From Burkholderia seminalis DSM 23518 (lineage in GTDB: Bacteria; Pseudomonadota; Gammaproteobacteria; Burkholderiales; Burkholderiaceae), in the NCBI RefSeq assembly GCF_902832885.1, contig NZ_CADFDK010000017.1, forward strand, positions 1-64,000: a DNA stretch of 64,000 bases. The letters are read 5' to 3'. Every line of letters begins with the position of its first letter. Position 1 is the stretch's first letter. The notes beneath the pieces were generated by a model that was not told the origin of the DNA, did not search any database, and was given only the letters and a program-made list of their open reading frames with translations. Positions 1-11,829 of the stretch are shown in pieces. The position numbers were made by a program, and so were the translations under genes.

Positions 1-92
1 GCGCCCAGCTCCGGCGCTGCAATCTTCGCAAGCGAGCCGCCGAATTTGCCGACCGCGGTTCGCGCGGCCGATACGATCACTACGTCCGTCAT
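1..92 (-). CDS. phaA: Acetyl-CoA C-acetyltransferase (thiolase), 5' end only
   Basis: Only the first 30 codons lie in the window; the gene continues past base 1. The peptide begins MTDVVIVSAARTAVGKFGGS, the typical N-terminus of PHB-type biosynthetic thiolases, which condense two acetyl-CoA to acetoacetyl-CoA. The ATG at 92-90 is preceded by an AGGAAT ribosome-binding sequence. The phasin gene lies immediately upstream in the same direction, which fits a polyhydroxybutyrate role. A catabolic or BktB-type thiolase cannot be excluded from this fragment. Confidence 0.8.
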   Translation of the reverse strand, partial: MTDVVIVSAARTAVGKFGGSLAKIAAPELG

Positions 93-362
93 GTTCAATT
101 CCTGCATCGAAATCAGTTCGTCGTTCCGACACCGGCACGCGCCGGCTGCAACGGGCGATGGCACCCGTCGCGCCATCCGGCGCGATCACGGTCGCACGCC
201 GCCATGGGGGCGGACGGCGCTCGCGCACACCGGCGGCACACCGGTACGGGCGCCTTGCGGCGAACCGGACGACGGCCGGACCCCGCATGGCACACGCGGC
301 GCCCGACGCCGTCCGGCGCCGATCAAGCGTGTCGCGCTTTCACGCGGCACGCCGTCGTGCGG

Positions 363-944
363 TTACGCAGCCGATTCGCGCGCGGCAGCGTCCTTGCGCG
401 CGGCGGCAGCCGTCTGCTTGGCGCCGCGCGTGGCCGTTTCGCTGACCGCGTCGAAACCGCTCTGTGCGGCCTCGATCGCCTGCCCCGTCGCCGCGCGCAC
501 CGAGTCGGCCGCGGCCGTCGCCGCCGACAGCGCCGAATTCAGCGCAGCCACCACCGGTGCCGAACCCGCCGGCGCGTGCTTCGACAGCTCGCCGAGCACG
601 TCCTTCAGGCGCTTGTCGTTCTGTTCGTACTGCGCCTGCGCGACCTTCGCCCATTCGGACTGCGTCGACACCGCGATGTCGAACAGATGGCGGCCGTACG
701 ACACGACCTTGCCGGCCGCTTCTTGCGGTGCGGCAATCTGCTGCGCGAAGCCGGCGGCCGGATTGTTGCCGTTGAAGGCGTTTTTCAGCTTGTCCTCGTA
801 CTCTTCCAGCGCCGTCCGGGCCGCTTGCAGGTTGAGTTCGACGACAGCCTCGAAGCCGTGAATCGCCGGACGGGCAATCGCAAACCACGCGGCAATACCG
901 GACTGATAATCGGCGGTGAGTTTTTCGGGGGCAAATACGGACAT
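363..944 (-). CDS. phaP: Phasin family protein (PHA granule-associated)
   Basis: A 193-residue protein starting MSVFAPEKLTADYQSG. It is alanine-rich, amphipathic and helical throughout, lacks cysteine and membrane segments, and has an Ala/Lys-rich tail, as in phasins that coat polyhydroxyalkanoate granules. The chosen ATG (944-942) has an AGGAG eight to nine bases upstream; a longer frame reaches 965 but lacks such a site. The thiolase gene follows on the same strand after about 270 bases in which I see no gene. The family call rests on overall similarity rather than a catalytic motif. Confidence 0.85.
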   Translation of the reverse strand: MSVFAPEKLTADYQSGIAAWFAIARPAIHGFEAVVELNLQAARTALEEYEDKLKNAFNGNNPAAGFAQQIAAPQEAAGKVVSYGRHLFDIAVSTQSEWAKVAQAQYEQNDKRLKDVLGELSKHAPAGSAPVVAALNSALSAATAAADSVRAATGQAIEAAQSGFDAVSETATRGAKQTAAAARKDAAARESAA

Positions 945-1443
945 CGGGCACGCTCCTGTTAGCAATGCGAGAGACGACGTAAAAATGGAAGCTCGATCTC
1001 AAACGGCCTCCTTATTGACAACCCGCCACTTATTTGAGTACGGGAAGTTGAAGGAGGTCATTCTAGATCGATTAATTGTCAATTAAATGGCATTAATAGT
1101 AGGTGTAAACCCTTATTATCATTTCCGGCAGCTGCTGGAACCCGCCGCACGCCGGTATCACGGAGAAGATTCCACTGGGGCGCGGGTCCCGCAATGTCTT
1201 TTTACCTTTCTGCAGGATAGCGCGCCGTGACATCGCGCAACATTTACCAATCCATTATTCCGTTTATTAGAAAACCGACGCGAATTGAAAATGGAGCGGT
1301 CACTGATGTAATCGTTTTTTCTGGATTATTATGAAATCGTTTTCTGAATTACTATTGAATAAATCAATGATCTGACGAATTGAGAGTCGAAATGAAAATA
1401 CGGCCGCATGAAGCGGCCGCGGTCGACACGGGTGAATGCGGAA
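945..1443. other. AT-rich intergenic region between phasin and parA
   Basis: No convincing gene. The stretch from about 1,050 to 1,400 is much more AT-rich than its surroundings and probably carries the phasin control region. It contains a perfect 15-bp palindrome, TTAATTGTCAATTAA, at 1072-1086. The parA terminator hairpin lies at its right end. Confidence 0.6.
1401..1419 (-). terminator. Rho-independent terminator of parA
   Basis: CGGCCGC and GCGGCCG form a 7-bp stem around an ATGAA loop. Read leftward, the stem is followed by TATTTTC, and it lies 25 bases past the parA stop codon. Confidence 0.65.
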
Positions 1444-2208
1444 TCAGCCGGCCAGCTCGCGATGCAGCGCGCGGAATTCCTGCGCGAGCTTGTGCCCCGG
1501 CTCGAGATGGATCACCGGCTTCGACTGCTGATGCGACTCGCGAATCTTCACCGATGCCGACAGCCTCGACGCGAGCACCGGCAGCCCTTCGTCGACGAGC
1601 TCGTCGACCAGCCGTTGCGGCAGGCTCGCGCGCGGCTGGAACTGGTTGATGACGATCCCTTCGACCTCGAGCGCCGCGTTGTGGTCCTGCTGGATTTCCT
1701 TCACGTTCTCGAGCAGCGTGTACAGCGCGCGGCGCGAGAAATCGTCGCAGTCGAACGGGATCAGGCAGCGCTCGACCGCGATCAGCGCCGAGCGCGTATA
1801 GAAATTCAGCGCGGGCGGCGTGTCGATGTACACGGCGTCGTAGGCGTCGAGTTCGTTCAGCGCGTCGCGCAGCTTGTAGATCTTGTAGCGCGATTCGAGC
1901 TTGCCGTGCAGCGTGTCGAGATCCGGATGCGCGGGCATCACGTCGAGCCCTTCGAACGGGGTCGGATGGATGAACGATGCGACGTCGATCGGCCGGAAGT
2001 TGAAGGTCAGCGCGGTTTCGAAGAACCCGGCAACGCCCGGTTGCGCGTCGGCGGCCGCATCGCCGAGCAGGTAGCGCGTGGAGTTCGCCTGTGCGTCGAG
2101 GTCGATGACGAGCGTGCGCAATCCTTCGCTCGCGCTGATCGCGGCCAGGTTGCAGACGATCGTCGACTTGCCTACGCCGCCCTTCTGGTTGAACACGATC
2201 CGCCGCAT
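1444..2208 (-). CDS. ParA/Soj-family ATPase (orphan, no parB)
   Basis: A 254-residue MinD/ParA-type ATPase. The deviant Walker A motif KGGVGKST lies at about residues 9-16, Walker A' VIDLDAQ at about 34-40 and Walker B VYIDTPPA at about 130. Such proteins position plasmids, chromosomes or cargo on the nucleoid. No parB or centromere-like repeat is adjacent, so this is not an evident partition locus. Its neighbour is a phasin gene on the same strand, so a role in granule distribution is conceivable but unproven. The ATG has a strong GAGGGGG site upstream. Confidence 0.85.
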   Translation of the reverse strand: MRRIVFNQKGGVGKSTIVCNLAAISASEGLRTLVIDLDAQANSTRYLLGDAAADAQPGVAGFFETALTFNFRPIDVASFIHPTPFEGLDVMPAHPDLDTLHGKLESRYKIYKLRDALNELDAYDAVYIDTPPALNFYTRSALIAVERCLIPFDCDDFSRRALYTLLENVKEIQQDHNAALEVEGIVINQFQPRASLPQRLVDELVDEGLPVLASRLSASVKIRESHQQSKPVIHLEPGHKLAQEFRALHRELAG

Positions 2209-2309
2209 GGTGCCCCCTCGATCGAACGTCGAAAAGAGCAGCTTAGCCGGTCAATAATGGCGGCCGCATGACGCAGGTCGAATGGCGTGCGGCTTGTGTC
2301 CGGCACGCA

Positions 2310-2933
2310 TCAGGTGCGCGGCAGCGCCCCCGACACGTAGCGGTTGCCGGCCACGCACCACCGCCACGGGAAGTCCATGCCGACGCGAATGCCGATGCGC
2401 GGCCCGCCCGCCAGGTTCGCGGGCGGCGCCGTGCTGTCGTCGACGATCGCGAACCCTTCGCGCGCAGCGACGAGATCGACGCCATCCCGCGCGCCATCGA
2501 TGCCCATCGCCTGCGTCAGCCGCGCCGGCCCGCGGCACAGGTCGCGATCGCGCGTCTGCGGCGGCCGGGCCGCACGCATGCGCTCGATTCCGTGCAGCGG
2601 TTCCAGCGCGCGGATCAGCACGCCCGTTCCCGCACCGTCAGGACCGCACACGCAGTTGCAGCACCAGTGCATGCCGTACGTGAAATAGACGTACAGATGC
2701 CCCGGCGGCCCGAACATCGTCGCATTGCGCGGCGTCCTGCCGCGATAGGTGTGCGCCGCCGGGTCGATCGCGCCGGCATACGCCTCCACTTCGACGATGC
2801 GGCCGGCGCGGCCGTCCGCGGCCGCGAGGATCTTGTTGAGCAGGAGCGGTGCGACGTCGGTGGCCGCGCGATCGAAGAACGCGCGCGGCAACACGGTGCC
2901 CGGCCAGACGAAAGCGGTCTTATCGCGCCGCAT
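2310..2933 (-). CDS. DNA-3-methyladenine glycosylase (AAG/MPG family)
   Basis: A 207-residue protein of the alkyladenine glycosylase fold, which excises N3-methyladenine and other alkylated or deaminated purines to start base-excision repair. Family hallmarks are VEVEAYAG (catalytic Glu), the AAHTYRGRT stretch, YVYFTYGMH and GPARLTQAMGI. The usual length is about 200 residues, so I start at the ATG at 2933, although the frame stays open to 3215. That start lies inside the end of mug with a 14-base overlap, which indicates co-transcription and probable translational coupling. Confidence 0.9.
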   Translation of the reverse strand: MRRDKTAFVWPGTVLPRAFFDRAATDVAPLLLNKILAAADGRAGRIVEVEAYAGAIDPAAHTYRGRTPRNATMFGPPGHLYVYFTYGMHWCCNCVCGPDGAGTGVLIRALEPLHGIERMRAARPPQTRDRDLCRGPARLTQAMGIDGARDGVDLVAAREGFAIVDDSTAPPANLAGGPRIGIRVGMDFPWRWCVAGNRYVSGALPRT

Positions 2934-3450
2934 GTCGTGCCGCCGTCGTCGCGGCCAGATAAAGCGGACGGTACGCGTCGACCAGGTCGCCGAGACCGAA
3001 CGCGAGATTTCTCCCGCTCGGATTGGGGAGCACCCAGACGTTCGCGCCCTGCATGCGGACCGGTTGCAGCCCCCACGCGACTTCGCGTTGCCCCGACAGC
3101 GCCGCATACGCGGCCTTGCCGAGAAAGGCGACGAAGCGCGGCCCGTAACGCACGACCTTCTGCTCGAACGCCGCCGCCGCGGCGATGAATTCGGCACGCG
3201 ACAGTTGCTCGGCACTCGCCGTCGGCCGCTTCACGACCGCCGTCAGGCCGCAGCCGTACCGGAGCAGCATGTGATCGTCCTGCGGTGAAATTTCCGTCGG
3301 CGTGAAGCCCGCGAGATGGATCACGCGCCAGAAGCGGTTGTTTCTTCCCGCGAAGTGATGCCCGGTCGCGGCCGCGGTCAGGCCCGGATTGATCCCGCAG
3401 AACAGCACGTCGAGATGTTCGGCGATGAGGTCGGGAAGTTCGTCAGCCAC
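2920..3450 (-). CDS. mug: G/U mismatch-specific uracil-DNA glycosylase
   Basis: A 176-residue member of uracil-DNA glycosylase family 2 (MUG/TDG), which removes uracil or thymine mispaired with guanine. The motif GINPG at about residues 19-23 and the second motif NPSGRN at about 142-147 are the family's active-site loops. The start codon is GTG, with no strong ribosome-binding site in view. It overlaps the 3-methyladenine glycosylase gene downstream by 14 bases, so the two glycosylases form a repair operon. Confidence 0.88.
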   Translation of the reverse strand: MADELPDLIAEHLDVLFCGINPGLTAAATGHHFAGRNNRFWRVIHLAGFTPTEISPQDDHMLLRYGCGLTAVVKRPTASAEQLSRAEFIAAAAAFEQKVVRYGPRFVAFLGKAAYAALSGQREVAWGLQPVRMQGANVWVLPNPSGRNLAFGLGDLVDAYRPLYLAATTAARHAAR

Positions 3451-3502
3451 GTTTTACCCGGAGCACGACATACGGAAAAAGTGCAGGAACGACGTCAAAC
3501 GA

Positions 3503-3525
3503 AGAAAGGCCCGAAGACCCGGGCC
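3503..3525 (-). terminator. Terminator downstream of ssb
   Basis: GGCCCG/CGGGCC stem (3508-3513 with 3520-3525). Read leftward it is followed by TTTCTTCGTTT. It lies about 60 bases past the ssb stop codon. Confidence 0.65.
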
Positions 3526-3585
3526 AAGCAAGCGGCTTGACTCGGACATTCGGGCCCGTCGTGATGCGGGATGACGACTTGGCGA

Positions 3586-4137
3586 TCAGAACGGAATATC
3601 GTCGTCCATCTCGTCGAAGCCGCCGCCGGCCGGTGCGCTCGGACGGCTTTGCGCGCCGCCGCCTGCACCGCCGCGCGCCGCGCCGCCGGCACGACCGCCG
3701 CCGCCGCCACCGCGTTCCGCCTGCTCGCCGCGACCGCCGCCACCACCACCGTAGCCGCCGCCGTAACCGCCTTCGTCACCGCCACCGCCGCCGCCCGAAC
3801 CGCCGCGGCCGCCGAGCATCTGCATCTGGTCGGCCACGATTTCGGTCGAGTAGCGGTCCTGGCCGTCCTGGCCCTGCCACTTGCGCGTGCGGATGCGGCC
3901 TTCGATATAGACCGACGAACCCTTCTTCAGGTATTCGCTGACGATTTCCGCCAGACGGCCGAAGAACGCGACGCGATGCCACTCGGTCATTTCCTTGAAA
4001 TCGCCGCTCGCCTTGTCCTTGTAACGGTCGGTCGTCGCGAGACGGATGTTCGCAACCGCGTCGCCGCTCGGCAGGTAACGGACTTCAGGATCGGCGCCGA
4101 GATTGCCGACGAGGATGACCTTGTTGACGGATGCCAT
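3586..4137 (-). CDS. ssb: Single-stranded DNA-binding protein
   Basis: A 183-residue SSB. The N-terminal OB fold (residues 1-110) begins [21 protein letters not shown] long glycine-rich linker follows, then the acidic tip DEMDDDIPF, which recruits repair and replication partners. It coats single-stranded DNA as a tetramer. A GGAG ribosome-binding site precedes the ATG. The order ssb, MFS gene, uvrA resembles the ssb-uvrA neighbourhood of many proteobacteria with a transporter gene inserted between them. Confidence 0.97.
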   Translation of the reverse strand: MASVNKVILVGNLGADPEVRYLPSGDAVANIRLATTDRYKDKASGDFKEMTEWHRVAFFGRLAEIVSEYLKKGSSVYIEGRIRTRKWQGQDGQDRYSTEIVADQMQMLGGRGGSGGGGGGDEGGYGGGYGGGGGGRGEQAERGGGGGGRAGGAARGGAGGGAQSRPSAPAGGGFDEMDDDIPF

Positions 4138-4237
4138 GTGTTTCTCCAGTAAATTCGATGCCGGGCCGCCCGCGCCTGTCGCCGGAACGGCCCGCCGGGC
4201 AAGCCGGCGCGCGGCCGGTGCCTGCCCGAAATAAGGT

Positions 4238-5425
4238 TCAGGCCTTGCGCGGCGGCGCTTTCATGCTGGCCGCGATTATAAGCCACGCGGCCACGAGCCC
4301 CGAGCACGTATAGAACACCGTGTTCGCGCCGCCGTGCTTCAACAGCCAGCCGCCCACGATGCCGCCGAGCGCGAGCCCGATCGACTGCGTGGTGTTGTAA
4401 ACACCCGTGGCCGCGCCCTTGCGCGAACCCGGCGCGAGCTTCGACACGAGCGACGGCTGCGACGCTTCCAGGATGTTGAACCCGAGGAAGTAGACGAACA
4501 GGATCGCCGCCACAATCAGGATGGTATGCGGCGCGCTGCCCAGCAGCAATTGACCGATCAGGATAGCCAGAATGCCGCCGAGCAGCACCGGCTTCATCTT
4601 GCCCCGTTTTTCCGCGACGATGATCGCCGGGACCATCATCACGAACGCGAGCCCCATCACCGGCAGGTAGACCTTCCAGTGCGCGGCGACCGGCAGCCCG
4701 CCGTCGACCAGCAGGCGCGGCACGACGAGGAACAGCGCCGTCTGCGTCGCGTGCAGCACCAGCACGCCGAAGTTCAGGCGCAGCAGCTCGACGTTGTGCA
4801 GCACCTCGGCGAACGGCGCGGGCACGTGCACGGGTTTCGCGGCGTCGGGCACGATCCACAGCACGACGCCGATCGCGACGATAGACAGCACGCCGACGAT
4901 CGCGAACAAGCCGCTCATCCCGACCCAGTGGAACACGATCGGCGCGCCGACGATCGCGACCGCGAACGACACGCCGATCGACCCGCCGACCATCGCCATC
5001 GCCTTCGTGCGGTTCTGCTCGGAGGTCAGGTCGGCAATGAACGCGAGCACCGCGGACGACACGGCGCCCATCCCCTGGATCACGCGGCCGACGATGATCC
5101 ACGTGATGTCGTGCGCGAACGCGGCGACGAAGCCGCCGATCGCGAAGATCACGAGGCCCGTGGCGATCACCGGCTTGCGGCCGAACTTGTCGGACGCCCA
5201 GCCGTAGAAGATGTAGAACAGCGACTGCGTGACGCCGTAGGCCCCGAGCGCGATACCGACGAGCAGCACGTTGTCGCCGCCCGGGATGGTTTTCGCGTAG
5301 ACCGAGAACACCGGCATGATCATGAACAGGCCGAGCATGCGCAGCGCGAAGATCGCCGCGAGCGACGTGGTCGCGCGCAGTTCGGGCGCGGTCATGCGGG
5401 AAGACGTGGCGGACGGATTGGACAT
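4238..5425 (-). CDS. Major facilitator superfamily transporter
   Basis: A 395-residue MFS permease with about 12 predicted membrane helices and the loop motif [11 protein letters not shown] at about residues 75-85, the family's A-motif. Inner-membrane secondary transport is certain as a class. The substrate is not readable from the sequence, though the layout resembles drug-type exporters. It lies between ssb and the divergent uvrA, about 100 bases upstream of ssb and on the same strand. Confidence 0.9.
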   Translation of the reverse strand: MSNPSATSSRMTAPELRATTSLAAIFALRMLGLFMIMPVFSVYAKTIPGGDNVLLVGIALGAYGVTQSLFYIFYGWASDKFGRKPVIATGLVIFAIGGFVAAFAHDITWIIVGRVIQGMGAVSSAVLAFIADLTSEQNRTKAMAMVGGSIGVSFAVAIVGAPIVFHWVGMSGLFAIVGVLSIVAIGVVLWIVPDAAKPVHVPAPFAEVLHNVELLRLNFGVLVLHATQTALFLVVPRLLVDGGLPVAAHWKVYLPVMGLAFVMMVPAIIVAEKRGKMKPVLLGGILAILIGQLLLGSAPHTILIVAAILFVYFLGFNILEASQPSLVSKLAPGSRKGAATGVYNTTQSIGLALGGIVGGWLLKHGGANTVFYTCSGLVAAWLIIAASMKAPPRKA

Positions 5426-5691
5426 CGGGAATGAATTTCGAATGATCGGGGTGTCCGCCCGGCGGCGGGCGGCGGAAGATCAGGACCGGCGGCCCGGGAG
5501 GCCTGGCGGACGACGCGTCGGGGCGCGATGCCGGCAGCCCGCGGGCCGCCCGGAACCGTGCGGCGCGACCGCTTTCCCCGGTGCGGGTGTCGCCTTGCTG
5601 CCACCTGCTGTAAAGGCTGGGGGGCCGTAAACGACGGTCTCGAAAAGCCGTTATAGTAGCAGGTTTGGTTCCCTCCATTTTCGCCAGGTTC

Positions 5692-8577
<2,886 letters not shown>

Positions 8578-8823
8578 CGCCGGCCCCCTTCCCGCGCGCG
8601 GCCGCCCGGCCGCGCGCGCGTCCCGGCGCCCCGCGCAACCCGCTTCCCCTCGTTTTCCCTTCTGCGTTTACACCACGCGCCAAACCGTCCCGTTGCGGAC
8701 CATAATGGCAGCTATACTTTACGGTCGTAAGGTTCGCCGCCCGCACCAATCCGGTGCAGAACCGGGCGAACACGGCTCTGCCTCGCATTCCGCGGCATGA
8801 CACACGAACGACAGGAATCCACA

Positions 8824-9909
8824 ATGGAGAAGCAACCCGACTCGTCTCGCGATACGCACAATCGCGAACCGCACCTGCGCAGCGTGCGGCTGACGAGTGA
8901 CTTCAGCCTGCCGAAGCTGTCGGCACTCGAGATCGGCAGCTATGCGTTCGCGATCCTTTCCATGTGGCTCGTGATCGAGCTCAAGCTGCTCGGCGGGCTG
9001 CTGGCCGGCCTGCTCGTCTACCAGCTGATCCACACGATCGCGCCCGCGATCGAACGCCACACCACGAGCATGCGCGCGCGCTGGGTCGCCGTCGTGCTGC
9101 TGTCGATCGCGATCGTCGGCGCATTGACGGGCCTGACGATCGGCATCATCGAACACTTCGAGCGCACGGTGCCGAACCTGCAAAGCCTGCTCGATCAACT
9201 GATGCAGATCGTCGAGCAGACCCGCGCGCGCACGCCGGCCTGGATCGCGAACCTGCTGCCCGTCGACGTCGAGCAGATGAAGACCAAGGCCGCCGTGCTG
9301 ATGCACTCGCACATGGACCAGCTCCAGCAGAGCGGCAAGAGCGTCGCGCGCGGCTTCGGCCACGTGCTGTTCGGGATGATCATCGGCGCGATGATCGCGA
9401 TCGGCGTCGAGCACGGCAAGGTGCGCCGGCCGCTGTCGACCGCGCTCGTCACGCGCGTGTCGCGCTTCGCCGATGCATTCCGCCGGATCGTGTTCGCGCA
9501 GATCAAGATCTCGGCGATCAACGCGGCGTTCACGGGCATCTACCTGCTCGTCGCGCTGCCGATCTTCCACCAGCGGCTGCCGTTGTCGAAGACACTCGTG
9601 CTCGTCACGTTCATCGTCGGCCTGCTGCCCGTGATCGGCAACCTGATCTCGAACACGCTGATCGTCGCCGTGTCGCTGTCGGTCAGCATGGGCACGGCGA
9701 TCGCATCGCTCGCGTTCCTGGTGGTCATCCACAAGCTCGAATACTTCCTGAACGCGAAGATCATCGGCGGCCAGATCGAGTCGCGCGCGTGGGAGCTGCT
9801 GCTCGCGATGCTGATCATGGAAGCCGCGTTCGGGCTGCCCGGCGTGATCGCCGCGCCGATCTTCTACGCGTATCTGAAGCGCGAGCTGTACCTGCTGCGG
9901 CTGATCTGA
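8824..9909 (+). CDS. AI-2E family transporter (PerM/TqsA-like permease)
   Basis: A 361-residue polytopic membrane protein of the AI-2E transporter family (formerly UPF0118), with hydrophobic segments spread along the chain and the conserved C-terminal part GLPGVIAAPIFYAYLKREL. Family members export autoinducer-2 or act as Na+(Li+)/H+ antiporters; which applies here is not visible. The ATG at 8824 has AGGA seven bases upstream. The preceding 246 bases contain a TATACT hexamer near 8,714 but no matching -35. Confidence 0.85.
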   Translation: MEKQPDSSRDTHNREPHLRSVRLTSDFSLPKLSALEIGSYAFAILSMWLVIELKLLGGLLAGLLVYQLIHTIAPAIERHTTSMRARWVAVVLLSIAIVGALTGLTIGIIEHFERTVPNLQSLLDQLMQIVEQTRARTPAWIANLLPVDVEQMKTKAAVLMHSHMDQLQQSGKSVARGFGHVLFGMIIGAMIAIGVEHGKVRRPLSTALVTRVSRFADAFRRIVFAQIKISAINAAFTGIYLLVALPIFHQRLPLSKTLVLVTFIVGLLPVIGNLISNTLIVAVSLSVSMGTAIASLAFLVVIHKLEYFLNAKIIGGQIESRAWELLLAMLIMEAAFGLPGVIAAPIFYAYLKRELYLLRLI

Positions 9910-9933
9910 CGCAGCGCCGCCCGCTCGGGCAAC

Positions 9934-9970
9934 AAAAAACGCCGCACCCCGGAAAGGGTGCGGCGTTTTC
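9934..9970. terminator. Bidirectional terminator between convergent genes
   Basis: A perfect 10-bp stem (CGCCGCACCC at 9940-9949, GGGTGCGGCG at 9956-9965) with loop CGGAAA. It has an A-run on the left and TTTTCGTTT on the right, so it can serve the permease gene from the left and purU from the right. Confidence 0.85.
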
Positions 9971-9998
9971 GTTTCGAGGCCGTCCGGTGCCCGGCCGA

Positions 9999-10883
9999 TC
10001 AGCGGAACACGACCGTCTTCGTCCCGTTCAGCACGATCCGGTGCTCGACGTGCCACTTCACCGCACGCGCGAGCGTCACGCACTCGACGTCGCGGCCGAT
10101 CGCGGTCAGCTGGTCGGGCGTCATGCTGTGGTCGACGCGCTCGACTTCCTGCTCGATGATCGGGCCTTCGTCGAGATCGGTCGTCACGTAGTGCGCGGTC
10201 GCGCCGATCAGCTTCACGCCGCGGTCGAACGCCTGGTAGTACGGCTTCGCGCCCTTGAAGCTCGGCAGGAACGAATGGTGGATGTTGATCGCGCGCCCGG
10301 CGAGCTGCTCGCACATGTTCGGCGACAGGATCTGCATGTAGCGCGCGAGCACGACGAGATCGGCCTGGTGCTCGTCGATCACTTCCAGCACGCGCGCTTC
10401 CTGCGCGGCCTTCGCGGCATCGGACGAACCGCCGATCAGCGGGAAGTGATGGAACGGGATGTTGTAGCTCGCGGCGAGCTGGTAGAACTCCTTGTGGTTC
10501 GACACGATCGCCGGGATCTCGATCGGCAGCTGGCCGGTGCGATAGCGGAACAGCAGGTCGTTCAGGCAATGGCCGATCTTCGACACCATGATCACGACGC
10601 GCGGCTTCACGGCCGCGTCGTGCAGCTCCCAGCGCATCGAGAACTGCTCGGCGAGCGGCGCGAATTCCTTGCGCAGCGTGTCGAGCGCCGTCGCGGCATC
10701 CGTGCCGTCGCCGTCCTGCTCGAAGTGCACGCGCATGAAGAACTCGCTGGTGCGGCTGTCGCCGAACTGCGCCGAATCGAGGATGTTGTTGCTGCGCTCG
10801 AACAGGAAGCCCGAGACCGCGTGGACGATGCCGTGCCGGTCGGGGCACGACAGTTTCAAGATAAAGCTGTGATCGGTCGGCAT
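9999..10883 (-). CDS. purU: Formyltetrahydrofolate deformylase
   Basis: A 294-residue PurU, which hydrolyses 10-formyl-THF to THF and formate and so balances the one-carbon pool and supplies formate for purine synthesis. The N-terminal ACT domain starts MPTDHSFILKLSCPDRHGIV. The C-terminal formyltransferase-like domain has the active-site stretch INIHHSFLPSFKGAKPY and a downstream catalytic Asp region (TTDLDEGPII). The ATG at 10883 is chosen over a much longer open frame because the ACT domain begins there and a GGGAG site lies upstream. Confidence 0.95.
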   Translation of the reverse strand: MPTDHSFILKLSCPDRHGIVHAVSGFLFERSNNILDSAQFGDSRTSEFFMRVHFEQDGDGTDAATALDTLRKEFAPLAEQFSMRWELHDAAVKPRVVIMVSKIGHCLNDLLFRYRTGQLPIEIPAIVSNHKEFYQLAASYNIPFHHFPLIGGSSDAAKAAQEARVLEVIDEHQADLVVLARYMQILSPNMCEQLAGRAINIHHSFLPSFKGAKPYYQAFDRGVKLIGATAHYVTTDLDEGPIIEQEVERVDHSMTPDQLTAIGRDVECVTLARAVKWHVEHRIVLNGTKTVVFR

Positions 10884-10957
10884 GACCGCTACTCCCTTTG
10901 TTTCCGTATTCGTCAAATTGCCCGTTCGCCCCGCCTGACCGCGCGCCGCGGCGTGCG

Positions 10958-11824
10958 TCATGCGGCCGGTACGAACAGCGCGTCGATGCCGGCCGCGTCG
11001 GCCGCCGGGATCCAGCGGTGGCGCAGCAGCGTGTCGAGCGTCGCGAGGCTCGCATCCATCGTCGCGCGGCCTTCGCGCAGCCAGCCGATCACCTCGGGCA
11101 CGCCGGCCAGCAGGTGTTCGGCCACTTCGCCGTCCTGGTTGCGCGGCGCGAAGTCGGGCGGCAACGGCAGGTCGTACACGAAGATCAGTTCGGACTGGGT
11201 GCCTTCCGGCAGCGAGTTCAGCACCTGCACCGCGCGGCCCGCGATCGCGCGCGCGGCCAGTTCGGGCGGAATGCCGGCTTCTTCCCAGCACTCCTTCGCG
11301 AGCGTCTCGTGAACGCCCAGCCCCCAGCCGATGCCGCCCGCGACGACGTTGTCGAGCATGCCGGGGTCGGTGGCCTTGGTCGCGCTGCGGCGGCCGAGCC
11401 ACATCTGCGGCACGGCCGCGGCGCGCGGCGCGCCCGGCGCAACCGCATATTCTACGATGCCGTTCAGATGCACCGCATAGGTCTGCGTGCCGAAGAAGCG
11501 CGACGCCGCGCGCTCGATGTACGCGAGCGGCGGGTCGTCGAAGCGGTTGCGGATCGCGTAGATCTCGTCGCGCCAGCCGGGAATCGCGCCGTCGGCCGCC
11601 AGTGCGCCGATCGCGCTTGCGAGCGCCATGCTGCGCGCGTCGACCGAGTCGTAGCGCGCCGACAGCACGACGCGCTCGCCGGTCAGCTCGAACACGTCGG
11701 GCCAGCGCGCGAGCTTCGCGACGTCCTGGCGGCGCACCCAGCCGACCGCCTGGCCGGCGATCTCGAAACGCAGGTGCGCGGCCGGATCGAAACGGCGCGC
11801 GGCCGCGATGCACGGAAACGTCAT
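10958..11824 (-). CDS. Nudix hydrolase with N-terminal DUF4743-type domain
   Basis: A 288-residue protein. The C-terminal half carries a Nudix box starting GGIGWGLGVHETLAKECWEE; the usual Arg of the REUxEE core is Lys here. The N-terminal half resembles DUF4743, an arrangement found in TNR3-like diphosphatases that act on oxidised thiamine diphosphate. Substrate assignment is an inference. It ends 74 bases upstream of purU, and its start lies 5 bases after the LysE-type gene, suggesting an operon. Confidence 0.82.
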   Translation of the reverse strand: MTFPCIAAARRFDPAAHLRFEIAGQAVGWVRRQDVAKLARWPDVFELTGERVVLSARYDSVDARSMALASAIGALAADGAIPGWRDEIYAIRNRFDDPPLAYIERAASRFFGTQTYAVHLNGIVEYAVAPGAPRAAAVPQMWLGRRSATKATDPGMLDNVVAGGIGWGLGVHETLAKECWEEAGIPPELAARAIAGRAVQVLNSLPEGTQSELIFVYDLPLPPDFAPRNQDGEVAEHLLAGVPEVIGWLREGRATMDASLATLDTLLRHRWIPAADAAGIDALFVPAA

Positions 11825-11829
11825 CGCGA

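Noticed and set aside
5426-5691. SOS (LexA) box upstream of uvrA
   Set aside because: I looked for CTGT-N8-ACAG; only an isolated CTGT half was found.
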